Positions 26,268 through 34,502 are shown, numbered from the stretch's first letter. The stretch is DNA of 64,000 nt from an uncultured Oscillospiraceae bacterium (GCA_910583885.1 CAJUAC010000006.1:1-64000); one strand, 5' to 3'. Notes: a model not told the origin generated them from the letters alone. A program made the numbers and translations.

Positions 26268-26705
26268 GTGTCTGTTTTATACGTTGCTTTTAAGGGGAAC
26301 GGCAATTCATCTAATAAAATCGTAAGAAATCTTAACGGCGATAAATTATTTTTGACAAATTCATACGGCGGGTTGAAGAACGATATTGACAATATCAATT
26401 GTACATATGATGTAGTCTATATGTTTGGGTTAGACAAAAATCTAAAGGGGAATATAAGAATAGATTGCGTTGCCCAAAGAGATAAGGTGTACTTGTATTC
26501 AACTGTGAATGTGGATTCGATTGCAATGAAATTGAATCAAAACGGAATTATTACTAATATAGGGAATACGCCAATCCAATCCTTATGTAACGAAGCTTAT
26601 TGGTATATGTTAAGAAAATGCAATTGTCATGTGATTTTTATCCATGTTCCGTCTAAAAAATATGTTACAGAAAATTTTATTGAAAAAGTAAGAGCTGCAT
26701 TATAA
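26268..26705 (+). CDS. Short, divergent pyroglutamyl-peptidase-I-like protein in an AT-rich island
   Basis: A 145-residue protein from GTG at 26268, with GAGGT upstream. Base composition is strikingly AT-rich compared with every neighbour, suggesting recent transfer. I see a compressed peptidase C15 pattern: SLCNEAYWYML around C107 resembles the catalytic Cys segment, IFIHVPS around H126 resembles the catalytic His segment, and RIDCVA (D66) lies where the family has IERVA with a catalytic Glu. Typical C15 enzymes are about 215 residues, so activity is doubtful. It is bounded by TTGGTACACAA repeats. Homology is by motif pattern only. Confidence 0.6.
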   Translation: MSVLYVAFKGNGNSSNKIVRNLNGDKLFLTNSYGGLKNDIDNINCTYDVVYMFGLDKNLKGNIRIDCVAQRDKVYLYSTVNVDSIAMKLNQNGIITNIGNTPIQSLCNEAYWYMLRKCNCHVIFIHVPSKKYVTENFIEKVRAAL

Positions 26706-26728
26706 TGCTCTAGTCTATTTCTGCTAGG

Positions 26729-26751
26729 TTGGTACACAACTTAGTACACAA
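26729..26751 (+). repeat. TTGGTACACAA direct repeats, right copies
   Basis: An exact copy (26729-26739) followed one base later by a near copy, TTAGTACACAA (26741-26751). Together with the left copy they bracket the AT-rich gene at a distance of 504 bp. Confidence 0.6.
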
Positions 26752-26831
26752 GCGAACCTATTTCAACCTGTGTGAATTTGTATCAGCAAAAGGAGCAAAA
26801 AGAACTTTATGTGGGAAGAGGGTGTGTCACG

Positions 26832-27251
26832 ATGCTTGACCGGGAGGCAGTTGTCCGGCAGTGGTTCCATATGTGGCTCCAGCAGGAGGATACCGGGATC
26901 AGCGGGATATTCACCGGTGACGCGGTGTATATCGAGAGCTGGGGGCCGGAATACCACGGTTCCGCCGCCATCCGGCATTGGTTTGAGGAATGGAACACGC
27001 GGGGAAGGGTCCTGCAATGGGACATCCGGCAATTTTTCCACGCCGGGGATCAGACAGTTGTGGAGTGGTATTTCCGGGATGCCATGAACGATGGCGCGGC
27101 GGACGCCTTTGACGGCATAAGCCTGATACAATGGGCGCCGGATGGCCGGATCTGCCGTTTGCAGGAGTTCGGCTGCAATGAGGACCGGTATGACCCCTAT
27201 GCCCAGGGGGATGCGCCGGTGTTCCGGGCAGAAAAGCCGATGTGGTTCTGA
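26832..27251 (+). CDS. NTF2-like (SnoaL-type) protein
   Basis: A 139-residue single-domain protein of the nuclear transport factor 2-like cone fold, a family used for small-molecule binding or isomerase/cyclase-like chemistry. Family-like segments are VVRQWFHMWL, YIESWGPEYHG, IRHWFEEWN and VVEWYF. The start at ATG 26832 follows GAGGGTG; an in-frame GTG at 26772 has no ribosome-binding site. GC content returns to the genome norm, so it is outside the AT-rich island. Specific function unknown. Confidence 0.75.
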   Translation: MLDREAVVRQWFHMWLQQEDTGISGIFTGDAVYIESWGPEYHGSAAIRHWFEEWNTRGRVLQWDIRQFFHAGDQTVVEWYFRDAMNDGAADAFDGISLIQWAPDGRICRLQEFGCNEDRYDPYAQGDAPVFRAEKPMWF

Positions 27252-27259
27252 CAGCCTCC

Positions 27260-27290
27260 CCGCACCAAACCTCGCTGTGCGGTTTTCTTT
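27260..27290 (+). terminator. Terminator after the NTF2-like gene
   Basis: CCGCAC (27260-27265) pairs with GTGCGG (27277-27282), then TTTTCTTTT. The T-run is shared with the start of a dispersed palindromic repeat. Confidence 0.7.
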
Positions 27291-27327
27291 TGATTCTTTT
27301 CTTTCTCAAAAGAAAAGAATGGCTGCT
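27281..27327 (+). repeat. Dispersed palindromic repeat, copy 3
   Basis: Arms 27293-27304 and 27309-27320 (ATTCTTTTCTTT and complement), preceded by TTTTCTTTTG and followed by GGCTGCT. Both arms are one T/A shorter than copies at 13.1, 29.4 and 44.9 kb, so pairing is kept. Confidence 0.75.
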
Positions 27328-27574
27328 AAAAAATAGCCGCTGGCTGGAGGCCGCCGGAGCGGGCCCCGACGGCCTCCTATATATGATGCGGCGCGCCCCC
27401 GGCGCAGGCGGGGACAGGTACGGCGTGGGAAGGGGGTTCGCCCCGCCGGGGACGCCCTTGCCGCGTACGGTATCCTATGAAGCGGACCGGGCTGGGGTGC
27501 TACCTTCCTGAGGCGGCGCACCCGCCTGTCCGCCAGGATTTGGCCCAATCCATTGAAGAAAAGGGAGTACGACT
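27328..27574 (+). other. GC-rich gap ahead of rpe with a long imperfect hairpin
   Basis: No gene. TACGG and GGGAAGGG near 27419-27437 can pair imperfectly with CCCTTGCCGCGTA near 27452-27464, giving an extended stem. No recognised RNA family and no clear promoter. AAAAGGGAG at the end is the rpe ribosome-binding site. Confidence 0.35.
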
Positions 27575-28219
27575 ATGTTAAAAATCGCGCCCTCCATCCT
27601 TTCCGCTGATTTTGCAAATTTAGAGCGGGATATCCGCCGGGTTGACACGGCCGACTACCTCCACGTAGATGTAATGGACGGCCTGTTCGTGCCCAACATC
27701 ACCATTGGCATCCCGGTGGTGGAGGCCATCCGCCCTGTCACGGCCCTGCCGCTGGATGTCCATCTGATGATTGACCGGCCTGTGCGCTATGTGGAGCAGT
27801 TCTGCCGCGCGGGCGCGGACATTGTCACCGTCCATGTGGAGGCCGACAGCGAGGAGAACACGAAGAAGGCCCTCTCGCTGATCCGGGCCCAGGGGAAGCG
27901 TGCAGGTGTGGTGCTCAAGCCGGGCACCCCGGCGGAGGCAGCCCTCCCCTTCCTGGAGCAGTGCGCCATGGTGCTGGTGATGACCGTGGAGCCAGGGTTC
28001 GGCGGGCAGGCGTTCATGGAGGATATGATGCCGAAGCTGCGGACCCTGCGGGGCTGGATTGACCAGCGAGGCCTGGACTGTGAGCTGGAGGTGGACGGCG
28101 GGATCGGCCCGGAAACCTGCAAAACAGCCGCCGCCAACGGGGCCACTGTCCTGGTGGCGGGCAGCGCGGTCTACCACGCCCAGGATATCCCGGCGCGCAT
28201 CCGGGAGCTGAGGGGGTGA
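27575..28219 (+). CDS. rpe: Ribulose-phosphate 3-epimerase
   Basis: Interconverts ribulose-5-phosphate and xylulose-5-phosphate in the pentose phosphate pathway, a route to ribose for PRPP. The 214-residue TIM barrel has APSILSADFANL, the metal-site segments HVDVMDG and DVHLMI, MTVEPGFGGQ and EVDGGI. The ATG at 27575 follows AAAAGGGAG. Its TGA lies four nt before the GTG of recR, suggesting co-transcription. Confidence 0.95.
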   Translation: MLKIAPSILSADFANLERDIRRVDTADYLHVDVMDGLFVPNITIGIPVVEAIRPVTALPLDVHLMIDRPVRYVEQFCRAGADIVTVHVEADSEENTKKALSLIRAQGKRAGVVLKPGTPAEAALPFLEQCAMVLVMTVEPGFGGQAFMEDMMPKLRTLRGWIDQRGLDCELEVDGGIGPETCKTAAANGATVLVAGSAVYHAQDIPARIRELRG

Positions 28220-28223
28220 GCCG

Positions 28224-28823
28224 GTGGAGTATTTTCCCGCGCCCTTAGAGAAGCTGGTGGAGCAGTTTGCCAGCCTCCCGGGCATCGGCGGCAAGTCCGC
28301 CCAGCGCCTGGCCTTCCATGTACTGGGCCTCACCCAGGAGGAGGCCCAGGAGTTTGCCAACGCGATTTTGGAGGCAAAGCGCAATGTGACCTGCTGCCCG
28401 GTGTGCCAGAACCTGACAGCTGGCGGCCTGTGCCCCATCTGCGCCTCCCCCAGGCGGGATGTCTCCACCATCTGCGTGGTGGCAGATCCCCGGGATGTGG
28501 CCGCCATCGAGCGGGCCAGGGAGTACGGTGGACGCTACCATGTCCTCCACGGTGTGATCTCCCCCATGAACCATGTGGGCCCTGACGACCTGGAGATCAG
28601 ATCCCTGGTGGAGCGGGTGGCCCAGGGGGATGTGCAGGAGGTCATTATGGCCACCAACCCGGACACGGAGGGGGAGGCCACTGCCATGTACCTGGCACGC
28701 CTGCTCAAGCCCTTCGGCGTGCGGGTGACACGCCTGGCGTATGGGATCCCCGTGGGCGGGCACCTGGAGTTCGCCGACGATGCCACCCTCATGCGGGCCC
28801 TGGAGGGCCGCAGGGAGCTGTAG
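28224..28823 (+). CDS. recR: Recombination mediator RecR
   Basis: Works with RecF/RecO to load RecA at gaps. The 199-residue protein has the N-terminal helix-hairpin-helix (SLPGIGGKSAQRLAFH), a C-x2-C...C-x2-C zinc finger (CCPVCQN...CPIC) and a Toprim domain beginning TICVVADPRD with NPDTEGEATAMYL. The start is GTG at 28224, with GAGGGGGTGA overlapping the rpe stop. In many Firmicutes recR follows dnaX; here it follows rpe. Confidence 0.95.
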   Translation: MEYFPAPLEKLVEQFASLPGIGGKSAQRLAFHVLGLTQEEAQEFANAILEAKRNVTCCPVCQNLTAGGLCPICASPRRDVSTICVVADPRDVAAIERAREYGGRYHVLHGVISPMNHVGPDDLEIRSLVERVAQGDVQEVIMATNPDTEGEATAMYLARLLKPFGVRVTRLAYGIPVGGHLEFADDATLMRALEGRREL

Positions 28824-28922
28824 CCGCTTTGGCGTGCTGCTGGAAGGCCGCGGGACGGTTAGGGCAACGGACCGGAGAGGCCAATAGACGCAGCAACAAT
28901 ATGACGATAAGGAGAAACGGAT

Positions 28923-29222
28923 ATGGCGAAAACAGCATGGATTTTTTCCTATAAGCTCAGGAAGAATGTGACTGCGGAGCAGTTTATGGAACGGACCCAA
29001 AGGCTGCACGATGAAGTCATTTCAAAGGCGAAGGGGTTTATTTCCTGGGAGCATTATGTGCAGGGCGATGTGTGGACGGACTTTGTCCTGTGGGAAACCG
29101 AAGAGGATGCCAATCAGGCCACGACGGTGGGGCAGGGGAAAGAAGTAACAGAGGCGTTCTATGCCTGTATCCAGATGAGTACCTGCAGGGCGCTGATCTC
29201 ACAGTTTGTAAAAAAATATTAA
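28923..29222 (+). CDS. Small conserved protein, possibly dimeric alpha/beta-barrel (ABM-like)
   Basis: A 99-residue cytosolic protein with a good ribosome-binding site (AAGGAG, eight bases before ATG 28923). The pattern of alternating strands with EQFMERTQRLHDEVISKAKGF, a WTDFVLWETEEDA strand-helix and a conserved-looking CIQMST resembles antibiotic-biosynthesis-monooxygenase-like dimeric barrels. No catalytic residues can be assigned. Single gene, about 100 nt after recR. Confidence 0.6.
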   Translation: MAKTAWIFSYKLRKNVTAEQFMERTQRLHDEVISKAKGFISWEHYVQGDVWTDFVLWETEEDANQATTVGQGKEVTEAFYACIQMSTCRALISQFVKKY

Positions 29223-29326
29223 GCTGCACAGCCTCCCGTTTGCCCGTCCAGTGATTGGGAATGCCTTATTTTCTCCCAAACGCTTAATTTTCCGGCAGAG
29301 AGGCCGATGAACAGAATAGAGTTGAA

Positions 29327-29366
29327 AGGGCCTCCCAATGGGAGGCCCTCAGCAGGTATACCTGCT
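29327..29366 (+). repeat. Two adjacent perfect palindromes
   Basis: A 10-bp stem, AGGGCCTCCC with its complement around a 3-nt loop (29327-29349), is followed directly by the 16-bp perfect palindrome AGCAGGTATACCTGCT (29351-29366). The first may be a terminator lacking a U-tract; the second has no loop and looks more like a protein-binding site. Confidence 0.55.
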
Positions 29367-29389
29367 GGTTCCCGGGCTCACTTGAATCG

Positions 29390-29437
29390 GGTTCTTTTTG
29401 ATTCTTTTTCTTGCAAGAAAAAGAATGACTACCAAAA
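29390..29437 (+). repeat. Dispersed palindromic repeat, copy 4
   Basis: GTTCTTTTTG followed by a perfect 26-bp palindrome (29401-29426; arms ATTCTTTTTCTTG). It lies just upstream of the FliB-like gene. Confidence 0.8.
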
Positions 29438-29473
29438 GGATTAGGTCAGTTTTTGACAGAAAGGCGGTATCCC

Positions 29474-30703
29474 ATGGAGGGGAAGACGATAATTGTTGAC
29501 AAGGATCTGCGGCCCTCTTACTACGACGCATTCCAGTGCCTGGCGGGAGGCTGTACCCACTCCTGCTGTGAGGGTGGGTGGCATATTAGCTTCCATAAGA
29601 AGGACTATCTGGCCCTGAAGAGGCTGGAGGGGTCAAAGGAGCTGAATGAACGGATGCAGGGCAGCCTGTGCCGCATCCGGAAGGGTGGGCTTTCCGATTC
29701 ATACTATGGGGAGTTTGTCTTAAAGGACGGCGCCTGCCCCCTCCTGCGGGAGGACGGCCTGTGCTTTCTCCAGGTGGAGAAGGGGGAGAAGGTGCTGCCA
29801 GAGGTGTGCAGGGTGTTCCCGCGCGCGGAGGTGTACATGCCGACAGGGTATTGGGAGCGTGCGCTGTCGCCGGGCTGCGAGGCGGTGCTGGCGCTGCTGT
29901 GGGAGCTGCCGGATGGGGTGGATTTCCTCTCCGACCCGCTGCCTAGGGAGAAGTGGCGGAAGTACAAGCTCCCCGAGGACGCGCCGCTGCAATTTTACTA
30001 CGCGGAAATCCGCTCTGTGTGCATTGATTTCCTCCAGGACCGGCGCTTCCCCCTGCCGGAGCGTATTTTGCGTATGGGGCTTGCCCTCCAGGAGCTGGCC
30101 GGCGGGGAGCAGGATGTCCCTGGCTGGTTTGCCCGGCAGGCCACCCGTTTCGAGGAGACGGCGGAGACGGGCCTGCTGGAGATGGCGGACCAGGAGCGGA
30201 TGCTGACGATGTTTCTGTCCAATAATATCCATTTATTGCTCTGCCTAAAAATCTTTGACCCGGAATTCCAGGATGTCGGCCAGGCTGTGCTCCAGGGGAT
30301 TGGCGTGGAGATTGACCGGAAGGAGCAGACCAGCACGCTCTCCATAGAAGCATACCGCGAGGCCAGGAGCCAGTATGAGGAGCAATTCAAGAACCGGGCG
30401 TATTTCATGGAAAACCTGATGGTCTCCCTGTTCTTCTATATGCGGATGCCCACCCTGGCGTCTGGGGAGGACCTGTGGAAGAGCTATGTCAATTTCTGCA
30501 ATGTATACTCCTTTTTCCGGTTTATGGCGGTGATGAGCTGCCGGAAGGGGGCTGCGGGCGATCAGAAGGAGATGTTCCGTCTGATGGTCTACGTCAGCCG
30601 CGCACTGCTCCACAACAGCAAGCAGCAGGCATCCCTCCGGGACGAGTTCTTCAAGAATGACAGCGCCACGCTGGCGCACATGGCCGTGCTGTTGGGCGGC
30701 TGA
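29474..30703 (+). CDS. fliB: FliB-like lysine-N-methylase
   Basis: A 409-residue protein of the family annotated as flagellin lysine-N-methylase, which methylates surface lysines of flagellin in Salmonella. The N-terminal Cys-rich motif CLAGGCTHSCCEGGW (about residues 23-37) is the family hallmark, followed by CPLLREDGLCFL and LPEVCRVFPR. The start is ATG 29474 with AAAGGCGG eight bases upstream; a TTG seven codons earlier is less likely. No flagellar gene is present in this window, so the substrate could lie elsewhere or be a different protein. Confidence 0.8.
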   Translation: MEGKTIIVDKDLRPSYYDAFQCLAGGCTHSCCEGGWHISFHKKDYLALKRLEGSKELNERMQGSLCRIRKGGLSDSYYGEFVLKDGACPLLREDGLCFLQVEKGEKVLPEVCRVFPRAEVYMPTGYWERALSPGCEAVLALLWELPDGVDFLSDPLPREKWRKYKLPEDAPLQFYYAEIRSVCIDFLQDRRFPLPERILRMGLALQELAGGEQDVPGWFARQATRFEETAETGLLEMADQERMLTMFLSNNIHLLLCLKIFDPEFQDVGQAVLQGIGVEIDRKEQTSTLSIEAYREARSQYEEQFKNRAYFMENLMVSLFFYMRMPTLASGEDLWKSYVNFCNVYSFFRFMAVMSCRKGAAGDQKEMFRLMVYVSRALLHNSKQQASLRDEFFKNDSATLAHMAVLLGG

Positions 30704-30741
30704 GGCAGCCAGCCGGCAATCTGATTGGGGAGGGCTGGGGA

Positions 30742-31260
30742 ATGCGGCTCTTATTTGAGATGGATGCCGGGGACTATGACCGGAATGGAGTCGCGTTTGT
30801 GCGCCACTCTGCCCGCTGTATCCATATAAAAAATGGTTTAGCCGCTATGGTACATAGCATCAAATACGACTATTACAAGTTTCCTGGCGGCGGGATCGAG
30901 AAGAGCGAGAGCAACGAGGCCGCTATGATCCGGGAGGCGCGGGAGGAAGCAGGACTGGTTGTCATCCCAGGATCGGTGAAAGAGTATGGCTGCGTCCACC
31001 GGGTTGAAAAAAGCAGCCATGATGGCGCGGACTATTTCATCCAGGACAATTATTACTACCTCTGTGATGTGGAAGGAAGGGTACAAGCACAGGACTTGGA
31101 CGGCTACGAAGCAGAGGAACAATTCACCTTGGAGTATGTGGAGCCCGGCAAGGCGATCTTTGTCAACAGGAATGCAAATCACGGCCCAAAAGATCAGATC
31201 ATGCTGGAGCGTGAAGCGCGGGTGTTGGAGCTTCTGAAGGAAGAGGGATACTTTCGCTGA
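30742..31260 (+). CDS. Nudix hydrolase
   Basis: A 172-residue Nudix protein that hydrolyses a nucleoside diphosphate linked to another moiety; substrate unknown. The Nudix box fits GX5EX7REUXEEXGU: GGIEKSE, then seven residues, then REAREEAGL (about residues 51-73). GGGAGGG precedes ATG 30742. It starts 38 nt after the fliB-like gene and may share its transcript. Confidence 0.9.
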   Translation: MRLLFEMDAGDYDRNGVAFVRHSARCIHIKNGLAAMVHSIKYDYYKFPGGGIEKSESNEAAMIREAREEAGLVVIPGSVKEYGCVHRVEKSSHDGADYFIQDNYYYLCDVEGRVQAQDLDGYEAEEQFTLEYVEPGKAIFVNRNANHGPKDQIMLEREARVLELLKEEGYFR

Positions 31261-31272
31261 CAGCCCGATTGA

Positions 31273-31311
31273 AGGAGGGGGGAGTTTCGTTTCGACGAAG
31301 CTCCCCCCTTT
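31273..31311 (+). terminator. Terminator after the Nudix gene
   Basis: AGGGGGGAG (31276-31284) pairs with CTCCCCCCT (31301-31309), with an inner TTCG/CGAA stem, followed by a short TT. The U-tract is weak. Confidence 0.6.
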
Positions 31312-31404
31312 GGTAAAGCTTCTCTCAGCTCTAAGGCAAATATTGCGATGGATTGGATGTATTGCACAATAATTCTGCGGATATCTTTTTTTGGCTTATT
31401 AAAC

Positions 31405-31433
31405 TTGACGGGATTTGGAGGAGCTGATATACT
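31405..31433 (+). promoter_or_regulatory. Sigma-A promoter of the lipoprotein gene
   Basis: TTGACG (31405-31410), 17-nt spacer, TATACT (31428-31433) with an extended TGA upstream. Strong match. Confidence 0.78.
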
Positions 31434-31482
31434 ATAAGCAAGAGCAAAGTACGTTGCTGAAATGATGTGGGAGGTGTTTGCA

Positions 31483-32367
31483 ATGCGTCTACGTCACATG
31501 CTGCTGGGAGCCGTTGCTGCCCTGCTGTTAACCTCATGTACCAAGGCTGCCGTCCCCTCCGCAAAGGGTGACGTGCTGTCTTCTATAGAGGAAGTCCCCT
31601 CCTTTGAAGCGTATACCCAGCTCCCCCCAGGGGAAAAATTGCGCATGAGGCTGGGGCTTGAGGGGATCCCGGTTGACTCCTGCGATGCCTACTTTACGGA
31701 GATGATCCAGGAATTCCTACAGGATGAGGAGCTGACCAGTTTTCGCGGCATCTCCATAGAACAGGATCATCTGACGCTGATTCCGGGAAAAAACAATAAG
31801 TCCCTAATCAATTTAGTCTTTCACATCGACTTGGAAATGGACACCACCAAGGTCATCGATAATTGCGAGATTGCAGATGATGTCTCTGACCGGCTCATAG
31901 AGCATTTGAACAGGGACACCTTTTACTGGCTCAAGGCGGAGCATTGCACGATTTCAACTTATGATCTGAATGGTTATAAGATCAGGACATCCCAGCGCGG
32001 CACATCTACGGTGAATGAAATTCTTTTTGTCGAACAGCCCGAGGCAGAATATGCCGCCCAGAGCGCCGCCTACAGCTTTACCGAAAAGAACCCGGAATTT
32101 TCCCTGAACCAGTTCGGGGCGGTGCCGGAAACCAACGAGCTATTTGCGCGGTTTTATGTGAAGGATGACTATTTCGGGTGGGGGGAGAAGGAAAACAAGC
32201 AGGCGATGGATGGGCTCGAAGCGGTAAGCAGCGACATTGCAGAGTATTTATTGGAGGATCGTGCTGTCAAGGGCTACATGGAAGAAAGCGGCCTGGACAT
32301 ATTGACACTTTCGTTCCAGAGTGGATTTTTTGATGAGGGTGACTGGATCGTCCAATTTGAACAATAG
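31483..32367 (+). CDS. Uncharacterised lipoprotein
   Basis: A 294-residue secreted lipoprotein: positively charged N-terminus, hydrophobic stretch and lipobox LTSC by about residue 19. The mature part is acidic, without a recognised domain. The start is ATG 31483 with GGGAGGTG six bases upstream; an ATG seven codons earlier is rejected. It is monocistronic, with its own promoter, and is followed directly by the thrS promoter. Its GC content is somewhat lower than that of its neighbours. Function unknown. Confidence 0.75.
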   Translation: MRLRHMLLGAVAALLLTSCTKAAVPSAKGDVLSSIEEVPSFEAYTQLPPGEKLRMRLGLEGIPVDSCDAYFTEMIQEFLQDEELTSFRGISIEQDHLTLIPGKNNKSLINLVFHIDLEMDTTKVIDNCEIADDVSDRLIEHLNRDTFYWLKAEHCTISTYDLNGYKIRTSQRGTSTVNEILFVEQPEAEYAAQSAAYSFTEKNPEFSLNQFGAVPETNELFARFYVKDDYFGWGEKENKQAMDGLEAVSSDIAEYLLEDRAVKGYMEESGLDILTLSFQSGFFDEGDWIVQFEQ

Positions 32368-32406
32368 GCAGCCAGGCCGCGGCCCGCAGCCGGAAAAAGA
32401 AAACGG

Positions 32407-32435
32407 TTGACAACGCCGGTAGGCGGTGCTATAGT
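32407..32435 (+). promoter_or_regulatory. Sigma-A promoter of the thrS T-box transcript
   Basis: Consensus TTGACA (32407-32412), 17-nt spacer, TATAGT (32430-32435). The start site is predicted near 32442. Confidence 0.88.
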
Positions 32436-32441
32436 AAAAAA

Positions 32442-32679
32442 TATTCAAACAGCGATGATGGAGAAGAATCCGCCAGGCGGCGCACAGAGAGGGGCACATT
32501 TGGTGTGAGTGCCCTGCGGTACGCGGCGGATGGTACCACTCCTGAGCGGCCCGGGACGACCGGGACGGGGCCCTCCCGTTACAGGGGGACACAAAGCGAC
32601 GGCGCGCCGCGCCGTAAGCAGGGTGGAACCGTGGAGTTTACCTTCACCCCTGACAACACATCAGGGGTGAAGTTTTTTT
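32442..32679 (+). promoter_or_regulatory. thrS: T-box leader controlling thrS
   Basis: The diagnostic T-box sequence AGGGTGGAACCGTGG (32620-32634) precedes a terminator, CTTCACCCCTGA (32642-32653) with TCAGGGGTGAAG (32661-32672) and seven Ts. A candidate Thr specifier ACC lies in GGTACCACTCC near 32532-32542 at the 3' side of stem I. Uncharged tRNA-Thr would stabilise the antiterminator and allow thrS transcription. The leader fills most of the 342-nt gap before thrS. Confidence 0.93.
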
Positions 32680-32709
32680 GCCCCTATACGAGAAAAGGAG
32701 CGACCAACC

Positions 32710-34467
32710 ATGAGCGAAGAAAACCTGTACACCTTTGAAAATGAGAGCTACCGCAAAACCTATTGGCACACCTGCTCCCACGTCCTGGCCCAGGCCATGA
32801 AGCGCCTGCACCCCGAGGTAAAGCTGGCCATCGGCCCGTCCATTGACAACGGCTTCTACTACGACTTTGACACCCCCCAGCCCTTTTCCGAGGACCAGCT
32901 GGAGGAGCTGGAAGCGGAGATGCGCAAGATCTGCAAGGAGAAGCTGAAGCTGGAGCGCTTCGAGCTGCCCCGGGCAGAGGCTGTGCAGTATATGGAGGAG
33001 AAGGGTGAGCCCTATAAGGTGGAGCTGATTAACGACCTGCCGGAGGACGCGGTCATCAGCTTCTATAAGCAGGGCGAGTTTGTGGATCTGTGCGCCGGCC
33101 CCCACGTGGATTCCACCGGCCGTATCAAGGGCAATGCCATCAAGCTGACTGCCTGCAACGCCGCCTACTGGCGGGGTGACTCCAGCCGCCAGACACTCCA
33201 GCGCATCTACGGTGTGGCCTTCCCCAAGAAGGATGAGCTGGACGAGTACCTGGCCCGGATTGAAGAGGCCAAGAAGCGGGACCACCGCAAGCTGGGCCGT
33301 GAGCTGGGCCTGTTTATGATGGCCGAGGAGGGCCCAGGCTTCCCCTTTTTCCTGCCCAAGGGCATGGTGCTGAAAAATACCCTGCTGGAGTACTGGCGGG
33401 CCTGCCACAAGCGCTATGGCTATGTGGAGATCGCCACCCCCATCATCCTCAATGAGGCGCTGTGGCACCGCTCCGGCCACTGGGACCACTACAAGGACAA
33501 CATGTATACCACGGTCATCGACGGGGAGGACTACGCCGTCAAGCCCATGAACTGCCCCGGCGGGATGCTGGTATACAAGAACGAGCCCCACTCTTACCGT
33601 GACCTGCCCATCCGGGCGGCAGAGCTGGGCCTGGTCCATCGCCACGAGATGAGCGGCGCCCTCCACGGCCTGTTCCGGGTGCGCTGCTTCACCCAGGACG
33701 ATGCCCATATCTTTATGACACCCGACCAGATGAAGGGCGAGATCAAGAATGTGGTGCAGCTCTTTGACGAGATGTACTCCACCTTTGGCCTGACCTATCA
33801 GATCGAGCTGTCCACCATGCCCGAGGACCACATGGGCGATGAGGCGGTATGGAAGTTTGCCGAGGATACCCTCCAGGCCGCGATTACCGAGATGGGCAAG
33901 GACTTCATCATCAACGCCGGCGACGGTGCGTTTTACGGCCCCAAGCTGGATTTCCACCTGTCCGACTCCCTGGGCCGGACCTGGCAGTGCGGCACCATCC
34001 AGCTGGATATGCAGATGCCTGAGCGCTTTGAGCTGGAGTATGTAGGGGAGGACGGCGAGAAGCACCGTCCCATCATGATCCACCGGGCCCTGCTGGGCTC
34101 CATTGAGCGGTTCATCGGCGTGATTACCGAGCACTTTGCCGGGGCGTTCCCCGCCTGGCTGCATCCCGTGCAGGTGAAGATACTGCCCGTCACCGACCGG
34201 GCGGCGGAGTACGCCGCCCAGGCCGCCCAGTCCCTGGACAGCTATGGCTTCCGGGTAGAGGTGGATGGCCGCAACGAGAAGATCGGCAAGAAGATCCGGG
34301 AGGCCCAGCTGGAGAAGATCCCCTATATGCTGGTGGTAGGCGACCGGGACATGGAGGCAGGTACCGTCTCTGTCCGGCACCGGAGCGGGGGCGACCTGGG
34401 GGCAATGAAACTGGATGAATTCTCCGCGCTGCTGCGCCAGGAAGTGGACAGCAAGGAGCGGAAGTAA
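32710..34467 (+). CDS. thrS: Threonyl-tRNA synthetase lacking the TGS domain
   Basis: Charges tRNA-Thr. The 585-residue protein starts (ATG 32710, AAAAGGAG upstream) about 50 residues before the position expected in the roughly 640-residue family, so the N-terminal TGS domain is absent. The editing domain begins at once with H20-x3-H24 (HTCSH). The class II core has MNCPGGM, HRHE and FTQDDAHIF (zinc/threonine site region), and the C-terminal anticodon domain begins near VQVKILPV. Expression is controlled by the T-box leader. A good terminator follows. Confidence 0.95.
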   Translation: MSEENLYTFENESYRKTYWHTCSHVLAQAMKRLHPEVKLAIGPSIDNGFYYDFDTPQPFSEDQLEELEAEMRKICKEKLKLERFELPRAEAVQYMEEKGEPYKVELINDLPEDAVISFYKQGEFVDLCAGPHVDSTGRIKGNAIKLTACNAAYWRGDSSRQTLQRIYGVAFPKKDELDEYLARIEEAKKRDHRKLGRELGLFMMAEEGPGFPFFLPKGMVLKNTLLEYWRACHKRYGYVEIATPIILNEALWHRSGHWDHYKDNMYTTVIDGEDYAVKPMNCPGGMLVYKNEPHSYRDLPIRAAELGLVHRHEMSGALHGLFRVRCFTQDDAHIFMTPDQMKGEIKNVVQLFDEMYSTFGLTYQIELSTMPEDHMGDEAVWKFAEDTLQAAITEMGKDFIINAGDGAFYGPKLDFHLSDSLGRTWQCGTIQLDMQMPERFELEYVGEDGEKHRPIMIHRALLGSIERFIGVITEHFAGAFPAWLHPVQVKILPVTDRAAEYAAQAAQSLDSYGFRVEVDGRNEKIGKKIREAQLEKIPYMLVVGDRDMEAGTVSVRHRSGGDLGAMKLDEFSALLRQEVDSKERK

Positions 34468-34502
34468 GAGGATATAGAGGAACCGCCGCCAGGAGACGGT
34501 TC

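Noticed and set aside
27500..27545. Minus-strand CAGGAAGGTAGC resembling part of SRP RNA near recR
   Set aside because: The conserved GGAAG loop context and the flanking helices of the SRP Alu/S domain are not present; similarity is limited to about ten bases.
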